64,000 nucleotides of DNA, taken from the NCBI GenBank assembly GCA_963772315.1, contig CAVYWJ010000004.1:2046001-2110000 (forward strand). Reading direction: 5' to 3'. Both the position numbers and the translations under genes were made by a program. Below the pieces are notes generated by a model that was not told the origin of the DNA, searched no databases, and was given only the letters and a program-made list of their open reading frames with translations. The stretch is from Haliangium sp963772315. Lineage in GTDB: Bacteria > Myxococcota_A > Polyangia > Haliangiales > Haliangiaceae. The number at the start of each line of letters is the position of its first letter. Position 1 is the stretch's first letter. Below are positions 38,848 to 46,754 of the stretch, piece by piece.

Positions 38848-41148
38848 TCAGCGAGCCGCGGTGGCGCACGCTTCGAGCTGGGGCGCTGACAGGCGAGCGC
38901 GCATGGCCTCGGCATCCTGCGCGCGATCCATGCGGGTGTAGACGTCGCGCAGCGCGCGGAGGGAGTCGCAGACATCGGGATGGCCGCTGCGCGTGGCGGT
39001 CTCGCGGATGCGCAGCGCGCGCAGGTGGAGCGCTTCGGCCTGGGCCAGATCTCCCTGCCGCTGATGGAGCGAGGCATGGTTGTAGAGGATGATGGCCAGG
39101 TGGGGGTGCTGGGCGCCCTGGGTCTTCTCTGTCACCTGCGCCGCGCGTGCGAGGAGCGGCGCCGCACGCGCGAGCTCGCCCGTGTCCATGTACACGCGGG
39201 CCAGGTCGTTCCAGGCGTAGGCGAGATCGGGGTGCTCCTGGCCGTAGCTCTCCTCGTAGATGCGGATCACGTCCAGATACAGGCGCTCGGCGCGCGCATG
39301 ATCGCCCTGCTTCCAGTAGACAGCGGCCAGCGCCCCGGTGATGAAGGCGGTCTGGAGCCGGTTCTCGATGGCGGCCGGGCCGGCCCGGGCGATCGCGAGC
39401 GCGCGCTCGAAGAGCTCGCGTGCGTGCTCGAACCGGCCCTGGGCAAAGTAGCAGCTGGCCAGGTTGTGCAGGCTCTCGGCCAGGTCGATGTGGTCGGGAT
39501 CGAGGTGGCGCTGCCGGAGATCGAGCGCGCGCAGGTACAGCGGCTCCGCGCGGTCGTGCTGACCCTGGAACAGGTAGACGCTGGCCAGCCTGGACAGGAT
39601 CGCGGCGACCTGGACATCGTCGGGTTCGGCGAGCTGCTCGGCCCGCTGCAGGGCGTCGTGCAGCAGCACCGCGGCCCGATCGTACGAGCCCAGGTTGATG
39701 TAGATGGTGCCGAGGGTCTCGCGGAGCTTGACCTGGACCGCGGGCTGCGCCTGGAGCTCCTGGTCGAGGCGGTCCGCGCCCTGGTCGAGGAGCGCCCTGG
39801 CCGAGGGGGCGCCGCCCGCCGCCTGTAGCGGATCCGCGAGCTCGAACAGCTTGACCAGGAACGCGAGCACCTCCTCGGCGTTCTGCCGCTGCTGGTCGGC
39901 GCGGCGGCGCTCCTCGGCCAGGCGCGTGGCCTGGAGCGCGGTGCTGGCGGCAAAGGCGAGCACCAGGGTCAGGAACGCGGTCACTGCCGCGACCACGAGC
40001 TTGTACCGGCGCAGGAACTTGCCCAGCCGGTACATCGTGGTGCCCTTGCGTGCCTCGACCGGGCGTCCGTCGAGGTGGCGCTCCAGATCGGCCGAGAGCT
40101 GCTCGGCCGAGCCGTAGCGATGCTGCGGCTCGTCGCGCAGCGCCTTGCCCACGATGCTCTCGAGATCGCCGGTGAGCTGCCGGTGCCGCCTGCCGCCGTG
40201 GCTGCGATCGGCCGGCCGCGTGTGCGGGACCGGCGCCGGGTCGTCCGGATGAGCCGGGATGCTGCCGGTCAGCAGCTCGTGGAGCACCACGCCCAGGGAG
40301 TAGACGTCGCTCGCCGTGGTCAGCGGCTGGCCCCGCAGCTGCTCGGGGCTGGCGTACCGTGGCGTGAGCGGGCGCGGGCCGGTGTGGGTCGCCTCTCCGG
40401 CGCGCGACGAGCCATCGGGAGGGAGCAGCTTGGCGATGCCGAAGTCGAGGAGCTTGGGCGCGCCGTCCTCGTTGACCAGGATGTTGCCGGGCTTGATGTC
40501 CAGGTGGAGGATCAGGTTCTGGTGCGCGTAGTGGACCGCCTCGCAGACGCGGCGGAACAGCGCGAGCCGCGCGCGGATGGGGAGGTGCCGCTCCTCGGCG
40601 TGGCGATCGATGGGCGTGCCGGCGATGTACTCCATGACCAGATACGGACGACCGTCCGGCATGGTGCCGCCATCGTGGAGCCGGGCGATGTGAGGGTGGT
40701 CGAGGCTGGCCAGGATCTGGCGCTCGCTGCGAAATCGACGCACCAGGCCGCGGCCCTGCAGCCCGGGCCGGAGCACCTTGATGGCGACCGCGCGGTCGTA
40801 CTCGGCATCGGAGCGGACCGCGAGGTGGACAGCCCCCATGCCGCCTTCGCCCAGGCAGCGGATGACACGATAGGCGCCGATGCACCACCCTGCGCCGGGC
40901 TCGGCCGCGCCGTCCGGGAGCGTGGCCGGGGGGGATGCGGGCGCGCCCGCGCCGGGGCGCTGGCGCACGGCCGGCTGCTCCAGGAAGCCATCGGCCAGGG
41001 CGTCGGCCGCGATCAGTGCCTCGACCTCGGCCCTGAGGGCGCCATCGTCAGCGCACGTGCGATCGAGGAACGCGGCGCGCTCCGGCTCGTCGAGCTCGAG
41101 GACCAAGCGGATGATCTCGTCGACGCGCTGCCAGCGCTCCGGCTTCAT
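38848..41148 (-). CDS. Ser/Thr kinase with C-terminal TPR region (ECF-linked type)
   Basis: The 766-residue protein has a short N-terminal helical region (WQRVDEIIRLVLELDEPERAA) typical of kinases paired with ECF sigma factors, a kinase domain (VIRCLGEGGMGAVHLAV, LLDFGIAKLL, TPRYASPEQLRGQ), one membrane helix near 385 (LVVAAVTAFLTLVLAFAA) and a TPR-rich tail (LHNLASCYFAQGRFEHAREL; LAYAWNDLARVYMDTGEL). The catalytic loop reads HLDIKPGNIL, with Leu in place of the Arg of HRD. It starts 30 bp after the ECF sigma stop, so the two are an operon. ATG 41157 is an alternative start three codons earlier. Confidence 0.9.
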   Translation of the reverse strand: MKPERWQRVDEIIRLVLELDEPERAAFLDRTCADDGALRAEVEALIAADALADGFLEQPAVRQRPGAGAPASPPATLPDGAAEPGAGWCIGAYRVIRCLGEGGMGAVHLAVRSDAEYDRAVAIKVLRPGLQGRGLVRRFRSERQILASLDHPHIARLHDGGTMPDGRPYLVMEYIAGTPIDRHAEERHLPIRARLALFRRVCEAVHYAHQNLILHLDIKPGNILVNEDGAPKLLDFGIAKLLPPDGSSRAGEATHTGPRPLTPRYASPEQLRGQPLTTASDVYSLGVVLHELLTGSIPAHPDDPAPVPHTRPADRSHGGRRHRQLTGDLESIVGKALRDEPQHRYGSAEQLSADLERHLDGRPVEARKGTTMYRLGKFLRRYKLVVAAVTAFLTLVLAFAASTALQATRLAEERRRADQQRQNAEEVLAFLVKLFELADPLQAAGGAPSARALLDQGADRLDQELQAQPAVQVKLRETLGTIYINLGSYDRAAVLLHDALQRAEQLAEPDDVQVAAILSRLASVYLFQGQHDRAEPLYLRALDLRQRHLDPDHIDLAESLHNLASCYFAQGRFEHARELFERALAIARAGPAAIENRLQTAFITGALAAVYWKQGDHARAERLYLDVIRIYEESYGQEHPDLAYAWNDLARVYMDTGELARAAPLLARAAQVTEKTQGAQHPHLAIILYNHASLHQRQGDLAQAEALHLRALRIRETATRSGHPDVCDSLRALRDVYTRMDRAQDAEAMRARLSAPQLEACATAAR

Positions 41149-41178
41149 CGTGTGCAAGATGGCGCTCCGGTCGGTGCG

Positions 41179-41778
41179 CTAGATGGCATCAGGAGCCTCG
41201 CTGGTCAGGTAGCGATACAGCCAGGCGCGGGCCACGCGCCAGTGGCGGGCGATGGTCGCCAGCGACACGCCCAGGACCTCGGCAATCTCCTCGTTGCTCA
41301 GGCCGCCGAAGAAGCGCAGCTCGACGATGCGGCCCTTCTCGATGTCGATGGCGGTGAGCGCTGCGAGCGCCTGGTTAACCGCGAGGATGTCGGGCGAGAT
41401 CTCGACGCCGAGATCAGCCACGTCGGTCAGGGACAGCGCAGGTCGGTTCTCGCCCCGGCGCGCGGCCTGGCGCCGGCGCACGTGATCGACCAGGATGCGG
41501 CGCATCATCTGGGCCGCGACCGCGAAGAAGTGAGCCCGGTTGCGCCACTCGACGCGATCTTGATCCACGAGGCGCATGTAGGCTTCGTGGACCAGGGCCG
41601 TGGGCTGCAGGGTGTGGCCGGCGCGCTCGCGGCGCATGTAGGAGGCGGCCAGCCCGTGGAGCTCGGCGTAGACCAGCGCCAGCAGGCGCTGCTCGGCCTC
41701 GGGATTGCCGCTGCTCCAGGCGAGCAGGAGCTCGGTGACATCACCTCGATCTCGATGGGGCTTCTCGGTCCCTGACAT
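41179..41778 (-). CDS. ECF-type RNA polymerase sigma factor
   Basis: The 199-residue protein contains sigma region 2 (AEQRLLALVYAELHGLAASY, ALVHEAYMRLVDQDRVEW, RAHFFAVAAQMMRRILVDH) and region 4 (RIVELRFFGGLSNEEIAEVL, LATIARHWRVARAWLY). This matches the TIGR02999-like group often paired with TPR kinases, as here. The ATG at 41778 is preceded by GAGAG; an open frame back to 42003 would overlap the region before the peptide gene and looks non-coding. It may be controlled by the downstream kinase through phosphorylation. The divergent neighbour is the peptide/ATP-grasp locus. Confidence 0.9.
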   Translation of the reverse strand: MSGTEKPHRDRGDVTELLLAWSSGNPEAEQRLLALVYAELHGLAASYMRRERAGHTLQPTALVHEAYMRLVDQDRVEWRNRAHFFAVAAQMMRRILVDHVRRRQAARRGENRPALSLTDVADLGVEISPDILAVNQALAALTAIDIEKGRIVELRFFGGLSNEEIAEVLGVSLATIARHWRVARAWLYRYLTSEAPDAI

Positions 41779-42038
41779 TGCCAACTCTCTCGGGCGCGTG
41801 GTGCCAGTCGCGTGGAATCGCAGGGGTGCATCCCCGATGCAGCCCTCGAAAGAAGAGCCGGTATCGAGCTTATCAAAGGACATCGGTGGGGGGCGGTGAT
41901 TTCCGGTGACACGTTCTGCGCGCATCCTGCGCGTAAGAGAGAGGGGGCTGCTCCCCGGCGGCTGCCAGCGTTGCAGCAGGCCAAGCAGCGTCGCAAACGG
42001 CAACTGTCCACGATCCCAGAAGCGAGGTGACGAGAATC

Positions 42039-42197
42039 ATGCACAAGAACCAGACCGACAAGTCCCGGCAGCACAGCCACAAGGGGCGCGTGCTCGCCCG
42101 CGTGCTCTCCGAGGAGCTCCACTACGTACAGGGCGGCGGCAAGCCAATCTTCACCCACACCCAGGCGCTCCCGGGCGATCCTGGCGACACCGACTGA
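42039..42197 (+). CDS. candidate graspetide-type RiPP precursor peptide, 52 residues
   Basis: ATG 42039 has GAGGTGA eight bases upstream, close to a perfect Shine-Dalgarno. The peptide has a basic, polar N-terminus, a leader-like helix RVLARVLSEELHYVQ (residues 17-31), a GGG end (32-34) and a short tail KPIFTHTQALPGDPGDTD (35-52). The tail holds Thr39, Thr41 and Thr51 and Asp47, Asp50 and Asp52, the type of Thr-then-acid spacing that ATP-grasp ligases join into ester-linked rings. The next gene on the strand is such a ligase. No known family was matched by eye to the whole peptide, so the RiPP assignment is inference from leader form, tail composition and context. A transporter or protease for export is not in the vicinity. 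Confidence 0.7.
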   Translation: MHKNQTDKSRQHSHKGRVLARVLSEELHYVQGGGKPIFTHTQALPGDPGDTD

Positions 42198-42253
42198 GCC
42201 GTCGCGCGTTCGGGGGGACGCGGCCGATGTGACAGTGCGTGTCGAGCTGGTCC

Positions 42254-42316
42254 GGGCACGGAGCGATCACGAGGAGGGCATCCTCTCTCGTGCCCTTGCG
42301 TGAGCGCTCCGTGCCC
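42254..42316 (+). promoter_or_regulatory. long hairpin between peptide and ATP-grasp genes
   Basis: Bases 42254-42271 pair with 42299-42316 at 17 of 18 positions, and inside it AGGGCA (42275-42280) pairs with TGCCCT (42291-42296). No T-tract follows. Its location 57 bp after the peptide stop fits an RNA element protecting or limiting the upstream message, so that peptide is made in excess of enzyme. Confidence 0.65.
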
Positions 42317-42352
42317 GTTCCGTGCTCGTTCCGTGCTCGTTCCGTGCTCGGA
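42309..42352. repeat. 11-bp tandem repeat (CCGTGCTCGTT), four copies
   Basis: The copies are CCGTGCCCGTT (42309), CCGTGCTCGTT (42320), CCGTGCTCGTT (42331) and CCGTGCTCGGA (42342), followed by a decayed CCGTGGGTCCA. The array overlaps the 3' arm of the preceding hairpin. Confidence 0.88.
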
Positions 42353-42371
42353 CCGTGGGTCCACTGCGGGG

Positions 42372-42400
42372 GCCCGCTCCGGCGGGCTCCCTTTCCTTTC
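42372..42400 (+). terminator. possible attenuator before the ATP-grasp gene
   Basis: GCCCGC (42372-42377) pairs with GCGGGC (42382-42387) across a TCCG loop and is followed by the pyrimidine run TCCCTTTCCTTTCC. It resembles a weak intrinsic terminator 18 bp before the ligase start. Confidence 0.45.
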
Positions 42401-42417
42401 CAGGTACCAGGACAGAT

Positions 42418-43539
42418 ATGAGCAAAGAAATCCTCATTGCCACGCAACCCGGCGACTTCCATGCCTATGCAGTGGCCGAGGCGCTGCGCTGCAAGGGCGA
42501 GAGCCCGCTGGTCTGGCACACGTCCGACTTCCCGCACCGGGCCACGGAGTCGGTGCGCTTCACCGGGCAGACCCGGTCCATGCGCGTCGCCGGACCGGGC
42601 CTCGACCTCGGTGACCGGCGCGTGGACGTGGTCTGGAACCGGCGCCCCGATCACCGCATGGACGAGGAGATCCTGCACCCGGCCGACGTCGACTTCGCGG
42701 ATCTGTCTTGCTCGGTGTTCCGGAGCTCGCTGTTCCAGCTCGTCGGCCAGGGCGGGTTCTGGGTCAACGACCATCTGGCGGTGCGGCGGAGCAGCAAGCT
42801 GATGCAGCACCAGGCCGCTGCCGCGGTCGGGCTGCCCATGCCCGACACCCTGTACAGCAACGAGCCGCAGGCGATCCGCGCGTTCCTGCGCGAGCAAGGC
42901 GGCCGCATCGTGTACAAGCCGCTGGTCGCGCGCTGCTGGTGGTCGGACGGCGACACGTACCGGACCAGCTACACCACGCTCATCCGCGAAGCCGACCTGG
43001 TGGACGACGAGCTCCTGCGGGCGGTGCCCGGCATCTACCAGGCGCTGGTGCCCAAGGCGCACGAGCTGCGGGTGACGATCATGGGTCACGAGATCGTGGC
43101 GGCACGGCTGCGATCGCAGGAGACGCGCGCCGGCAAGCTCGACTGGCGCAAGGGCACGGACGAGCTGGTGATGGAGCCCTGCGCGCTGCCCGCCGACCTG
43201 GCCGCGCGGTGCCTCGCGCTCCTCGACGCGCTCGGCTTCGTGTTCGGCTGCCTCGACTTCGTGGTCACGCCCGCGGGCGAGCACGTGTTCCTCGAGGTCA
43301 ATCAGGCCGGCCAGTTCCTCTTCATCGAGGAGCGCACGGGGCTGCCGATGCTCGATATGTTCTGCGAGTTTCTACGCCAGGGGCGACCCGACTTCCGCTG
43401 GACCGAGGGCGCCGCGCCGGTGCACCTCGCGCAGGTGACGCCGGCGGCCGCGGCGGTGCTGGAGGAGGCCCGCGTCGTGCACGGGCCCTCGGTCAGCTAT
43501 GGCTATCACGAGCCGGCAGAGCCCGCCGCCGCTCCATGA
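42418..43539 (+). CDS. MvdD-like ATP-grasp peptide ligase
   Basis: The 373-residue protein is an ATP-grasp enzyme of the graspetide-ligase type. Its N-terminal domain opens SKEILIATQPGDFHAYAVAE. ATP-grasp features include the Lys in RRSSKLMQHQAAAAVGLPMP, the second Lys in RIVYKPLVARCWW, the VPKAHELRVTIMGHEIVAAR strand pair, GCLDFVVTPAGEHVFLEVNQ with the metal-binding Asp/Glu/Asn, and QFLFIEERTGLPM. This order (KAHELRVT ... LDFVVTPxGxxVFLEVNxxGQF) is that of MvdD/MvdC and PsnB-type enzymes, which make ester or amide side-chain crosslinks in peptides. It follows the 52-residue peptide gene by 220 bp. The downstream gene is convergent, so the locus is just two genes. Confidence 0.87.
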   Translation: MSKEILIATQPGDFHAYAVAEALRCKGESPLVWHTSDFPHRATESVRFTGQTRSMRVAGPGLDLGDRRVDVVWNRRPDHRMDEEILHPADVDFADLSCSVFRSSLFQLVGQGGFWVNDHLAVRRSSKLMQHQAAAAVGLPMPDTLYSNEPQAIRAFLREQGGRIVYKPLVARCWWSDGDTYRTSYTTLIREADLVDDELLRAVPGIYQALVPKAHELRVTIMGHEIVAARLRSQETRAGKLDWRKGTDELVMEPCALPADLAARCLALLDALGFVFGCLDFVVTPAGEHVFLEVNQAGQFLFIEERTGLPMLDMFCEFLRQGRPDFRWTEGAAPVHLAQVTPAAAAVLEEARVVHGPSVSYGYHEPAEPAAAP

Positions 43540-43551
43540 GCGTGCGCGCGC

Positions 43552-44220
43552 TCAGCGGCGCAGGGTCGCCATGTCGTCGCTGACGTAGAGCGGCGCGTCG
43601 GCGCGCGCGGCCAGCACCAGACGCCTGGCCTGCTCGCCACCCGCGGCCGCGTGCGGATCGGGCTCGTGCGCGCTGGCGCCGCACACGGCCACCAGCTCGC
43701 CGTTCTCGAGCACGCCCTCGCGGTAGCGCAGGTTCTTGTTGAAGAGCCAGCCCTGGCTCTGCCGGCCGTGTCTGGCCAGGAACTCATCGAGCGCGGGCGT
43801 TGCGTCCTGGAACATGCCCGAGTGGAAGTGGGCGTCCTTGACCAGGGACACGCTGGCGTGCTCCAGGACCACGCGCGCCGTGCCCTGGCCATCATCGAGC
43901 AGGAAGTCCTGACCGCGGTGCTCGCGGATGATCGGGTACCACGAGCCTCGCTTGCCGCTGGAGCGATACTCCTCGACGATCGCCTCGTAGTAGGCGCAGG
44001 GCCTGCCCGAGAGCGGGGCGATGAGCGGGGCGCCATCGAGCTGGCACACGGTGCCTTGCACCGTGGCCACGGTGTTGACCGGGAACGTCCGGGTGGTCGC
44101 CAGCGGCGCCTTGCGCAGGGCCCGCTTGACCCTGGCATCGTGCGAGAAGAACGCGCCGGCGATCGCGATGATGACGAGGATGGCGACGCCGGCCAGGAAC
44201 AGGGGGAAGAAGCCCGTCAT
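43552..44220 (-). CDS. membrane protein with a GIDE-type domain
   Basis: The 222-residue protein has one N-terminal membrane helix (FFPLFLAGVAILVIIAIAGA) and a beta-rich domain resembling the GIDE region of the eukaryotic MUL1/GIDE E3 ligases and its bacterial relatives: VATVQGTVCQLDGAPLIAPL, RPCAYYEAIVEEY, FLLDDGQGTARVVLEHASV, and RYREGVLENGELVAVCG. There is no RING finger, as usual in bacteria. The bacterial function is not established. It is convergent with the ATP-grasp gene (12 bp between stops). Confidence 0.78.
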   Translation of the reverse strand: MTGFFPLFLAGVAILVIIAIAGAFFSHDARVKRALRKAPLATTRTFPVNTVATVQGTVCQLDGAPLIAPLSGRPCAYYEAIVEEYRSSGKRGSWYPIIREHRGQDFLLDDGQGTARVVLEHASVSLVKDAHFHSGMFQDATPALDEFLARHGRQSQGWLFNKNLRYREGVLENGELVAVCGASAHEPDPHAAAGGEQARRLVLAARADAPLYVSDDMATLRR

Positions 44221-44323
44221 GGGTCGATACTACTCCGTGCGCGCGGTGGTGACTGCAAGTTCTCGGCGCGCGGGCAGCGCCGGTGATCGCCCCCCGCCCT
44301 GCGGGCCTGGCCACGCGGCGCCG

Positions 44324-44380
44324 CCGCCGGCCACGGTCGTGCGCGCCTATTCGCACGCTTCCTGCCAGGTTTGCGGCCGG
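44324..44380. repeat. 57-bp direct repeat, copy A (left of nuclease gene)
   Basis: This copy begins CCGCCGGCCACGGTCGTGCG and ends GTTTGCGGCCGG. It matches 45393-45449 at 51 of 57 positions in the same orientation, the first 24 being identical. A small internal stem GTGCG/CGCAC is present. Confidence 0.88.
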
Positions 44381-44482
44381 ACTCGAGACCGTTCCGCGCG
44401 TATCTGGCAACCTACGAGGTGCGCCCCTCCTTCGCGCTCGACCTCTGCGGCCAAGCTGACCCAAGCAGGAGCATCAACCACC

Positions 44483-45382
44483 GTGCGTATCTATCGACAT
44501 CTGACCGCCAACGAGATTCGGCTGGAGCCGTTCCCATTCAAGAGGGAGCTGTCCATGGAGGCGTATCTCATAGAGAACGAAGGAGTCCTCGCCCTGGACG
44601 ACGAGGTGTTCTGCAACGTCGAGATCATCGACGCCGAGCTGAGTCTCAAGCGCGGGCGTACCAGCAAGGAGACCGACGGCCGCATCGACGTGCTGGCCAC
44701 CTACTCGCAGGAGTACATCGCGGTCATCGAGCTGAAGCTTGGAACGCTGACGCAGCTGCACAGACAACAGCTGGAGGATTACCTCATGGAGCGGGGGCAA
44801 CTGCTGGAGCAATACCCGAACGCGCTGAACCCGGAGGCGGCGCCGATCGCCAAGTGGATTGGCGTGCTGGTGGGTAGCGCGATCGACCCGGAGCTCGCCG
44901 ACACCATGCGTGCAGGCGCCACGACCACGCAGGGCATCCCGCTGGCGGCGCTCACGATCCAGCGCTTCCGGGGCACCGACGGAACGGTCATCGTCAGCAC
45001 CGACGTCTACTTCCGTGCGCCGGGTTCGTCGAAGGACACCACTCGCTACGAGTTCAAGGGTGAGATGTACGGCAAAGGTCGTCTGGTGCTGGCGATCGTG
45101 AAGCGCTACGTCGCCGATCACCCTGGCATCACCTACGCCCAGCTTGAAGAGGCATTTCCGAGGGCGGTGCAGGGCTCCTTCGGGGTCGTTGCCACGATTG
45201 ACGCGGCGAATCACATCTACGCGAGCTCAGGCCGCAAGCGGTACTTCCTCGAACCGGAGGAGCAAATCGAGCTGGTCGACTCCAAGATCGCGGTTAGCCG
45301 CGAGTGGGGCGTCGGCAACATCGAGCGGCTACTCGTCCGTGCTGCCTCCCTCGGCTACGCCGTCAAGCCGTCCTTCAGCTGA
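44483..45382 (+). CDS. predicted PD-(D/E)XK-fold nuclease (NucS/DUF91-like)
   Basis: From the GTG at 44483 (AGGAG 11 bases upstream) the 299-residue protein begins MRIYRHLTANEIRLEPFPFK. A nuclease-like core follows: DGRIDVLATYSQEYIAVIEL then KLGTLTQLHRQQLEDYLMER, giving the D...ExK motif and trailing Gln typical of restriction-type folds. The C-terminal half (YEFKGEMYGKGRLVLAIVKR, YAQLEEAFPRAVQGSFGVV) looks like a winged-helix or specificity module. It may cut damaged or foreign DNA. The frame is open far upstream, but that part runs through the left direct repeat and is not protein-like. The gene is flanked on both sides by 57-bp direct repeats, suggesting acquisition as a unit. Confidence 0.72.
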   Translation: MRIYRHLTANEIRLEPFPFKRELSMEAYLIENEGVLALDDEVFCNVEIIDAELSLKRGRTSKETDGRIDVLATYSQEYIAVIELKLGTLTQLHRQQLEDYLMERGQLLEQYPNALNPEAAPIAKWIGVLVGSAIDPELADTMRAGATTTQGIPLAALTIQRFRGTDGTVIVSTDVYFRAPGSSKDTTRYEFKGEMYGKGRLVLAIVKRYVADHPGITYAQLEEAFPRAVQGSFGVVATIDAANHIYASSGRKRYFLEPEEQIELVDSKIAVSREWGVGNIERLLVRAASLGYAVKPSFS

Positions 45383-45392
45383 AGCGCGCCTT

Positions 45393-45449
45393 CCGCCGGC
45401 CACGGTCGTGCGCGCCCATTTGCACGCTGCTTGCCAAGTTTGCGGCGGG
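45393..45449. repeat. 57-bp direct repeat, copy B (right of nuclease gene)
   Basis: This copy begins 11 bp after the nuclease stop and repeats copy A with six substitutions (ends GTTTGCGGCGGG). The distance from copy A start to copy B start is 1,069 bp. Confidence 0.88.
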
Positions 45450-45490
45450 CGCGCGGGAGCTCGCTCGTGCGGTGCAACTCCTTGTAATGA

Positions 45491-45522
45491 CCGTGTTATC
45501 GCCGTGTAATACCGTGTAATGG
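45491..45522. repeat. three short direct repeats (CCGTGTAAT) before the next gene
   Basis: CCGTGTTATCG, CCGTGTAATA and CCGTGTAATGG follow each other with a 10-11 bp period, about 35 bp before the start of the next gene. Iterated sites on one helix face could bind a regulator. Confidence 0.6.
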
Positions 45523-45555
45523 ACTTTCGATGCGCAGACGCTGCATCTTGTCCGC

Positions 45556-46437
45556 ATGGCAAACAACCAACCAGACATCCGCGTTTTCGAGGGGCCCACC
45601 AGGGGCCAGGCCGCGTTCGAGGCCGTCCAGCCCATGCTGGCCACGCTGGCCGACGACGAGCTGCAGCCGCTCAACGTCAACATGACCGCGGCCGCGATCG
45701 GCGCCATCGGCGTCGCCGACCGCGCGCGCGAGGCCTCGCTGCTGGCGCGCTTCCAGGGCTTGCCGCCGGGCGAGTTCGACCCGACGCAGATCGACCGCCT
45801 GTCCGAGCTGGGCTGGGCCGCGCTGCACACGGTCACGCTCGCCAGCCAGCTGGGCGGGCGCGGCCGCGCCAAGCTGCCGGCCGAGCTGGTCGAGCGCGCG
45901 GTCACGATCGAGGCGCGCATGCAGACCTGCTGCGAGTACCACCTCGGCGACCACCCCGAGGCCGGCATCGAGCTCGACCGGCTGCGGCCGGGCGTGAGCT
46001 ATACCGACGTCGCCGGGGACCTGCTCGGCTACGCCGCGCTGTACTACGCATATCAGGACATACTGTCCGGGGACACCAAGCACTACCTGGCCACGGACCC
46101 GGATGACGCCGTGAGCACGGCCGAGCAGATGTACACGCTGCTCGGCGAGTCCGCGACCATCCAGGCCGAGGTGTCGGCCGTGGACGCGCAGCGGGTGTGG
46201 ACGCTGCTGCTGCGCATCTACGAGGACGTGGCCGGCACCGGGCGCTGGCTGCTGCGCAGCGAGCCGCGGCGGGCCGAGCGGCTGTTCCCGAGCCTGTTCC
46301 GCCTGAGCCGCACGGGCCGCCGCACGCGCCCCGAGGAGCCCGAGGACGCCCCCGAGCCGGTCACGGAGCCGGTCACCCAGCCCGCCAGCCTGGTCGTGGA
46401 CGCGTCCCAGGCCGCCCGCTCGCCCCGACAGAACTGA
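45556..46437 (+). CDS. unknown, mainly helical protein
   Basis: The 293-residue protein is rich in Ala, Leu and Glu and appears all-helical (FEAVQPMLATLADDELQPLN, IGAIGVADRAREASLLARFQ, YGYAALYYAYQDIL-like segments near residue 160), with a Cys pair in MQTCCEYHLGDHPE and a Pro/Glu-rich tail (PEEPEDAPEPVTEPVTQPAS). No signal peptide or membrane helix is evident. I recognise no family. It ends 30 bp before the left end of the IS21-type transposon, so that insertion probably did not disrupt it. Confidence 0.65.
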   Translation: MANNQPDIRVFEGPTRGQAAFEAVQPMLATLADDELQPLNVNMTAAAIGAIGVADRAREASLLARFQGLPPGEFDPTQIDRLSELGWAALHTVTLASQLGGRGRAKLPAELVERAVTIEARMQTCCEYHLGDHPEAGIELDRLRPGVSYTDVAGDLLGYAALYYAYQDILSGDTKHYLATDPDDAVSTAEQMYTLLGESATIQAEVSAVDAQRVWTLLLRIYEDVAGTGRWLLRSEPRRAERLFPSLFRLSRTGRRTRPEEPEDAPEPVTEPVTQPASLVVDASQAARSPRQN

Positions 46438-46459
46438 GCCGCACCCGCGGCGCCCGCCA

Positions 46460-46467
46460 CCCAGCGC
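46460..46467. repeat. target-site duplication, left copy (CCCAGCGC)
   Basis: Its identical partner lies at 51060-51067, directly abutting the other inverted end. Eight bases is within the range reported for IS21-family insertions. Confidence 0.75.
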
Positions 46468-46754
46468 CTTTAACGCCGGTGAAAAGCGGTACCATTTGCG
46501 CCGGTGCCGCGGATCCACTTGGCAATCCGGCATGGAGCAGGGAAAGCCCTATGGAGGCGTGGCCGAGGCCGGCATGGTCGCGAGGAGCGGCCGAGCAGGA
46601 GCGGCGGGAAGCGCAGCCGGGTATGCGAGAGCAGCGAGGCGGCGATGGGATGGGGCCCGAGCCGACCGAGCAGCAGCCTGGGGCCAGGGGGCCGAAAATG
46701 ACGAGGCCGCCGGAATGGGTCCAGCGGCCGCAAGGGAGAGAGGACAGCAGAGAC

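Noticed and set aside
44021..44482. N-terminal extension of the nuclease gene to 44021
   Set aside because: The extension overlaps the opposite-strand GIDE gene and the left direct repeat and is Arg/Pro/Ser-rich; the GTG at 44483 has a ribosome site and begins the protein-like sequence.
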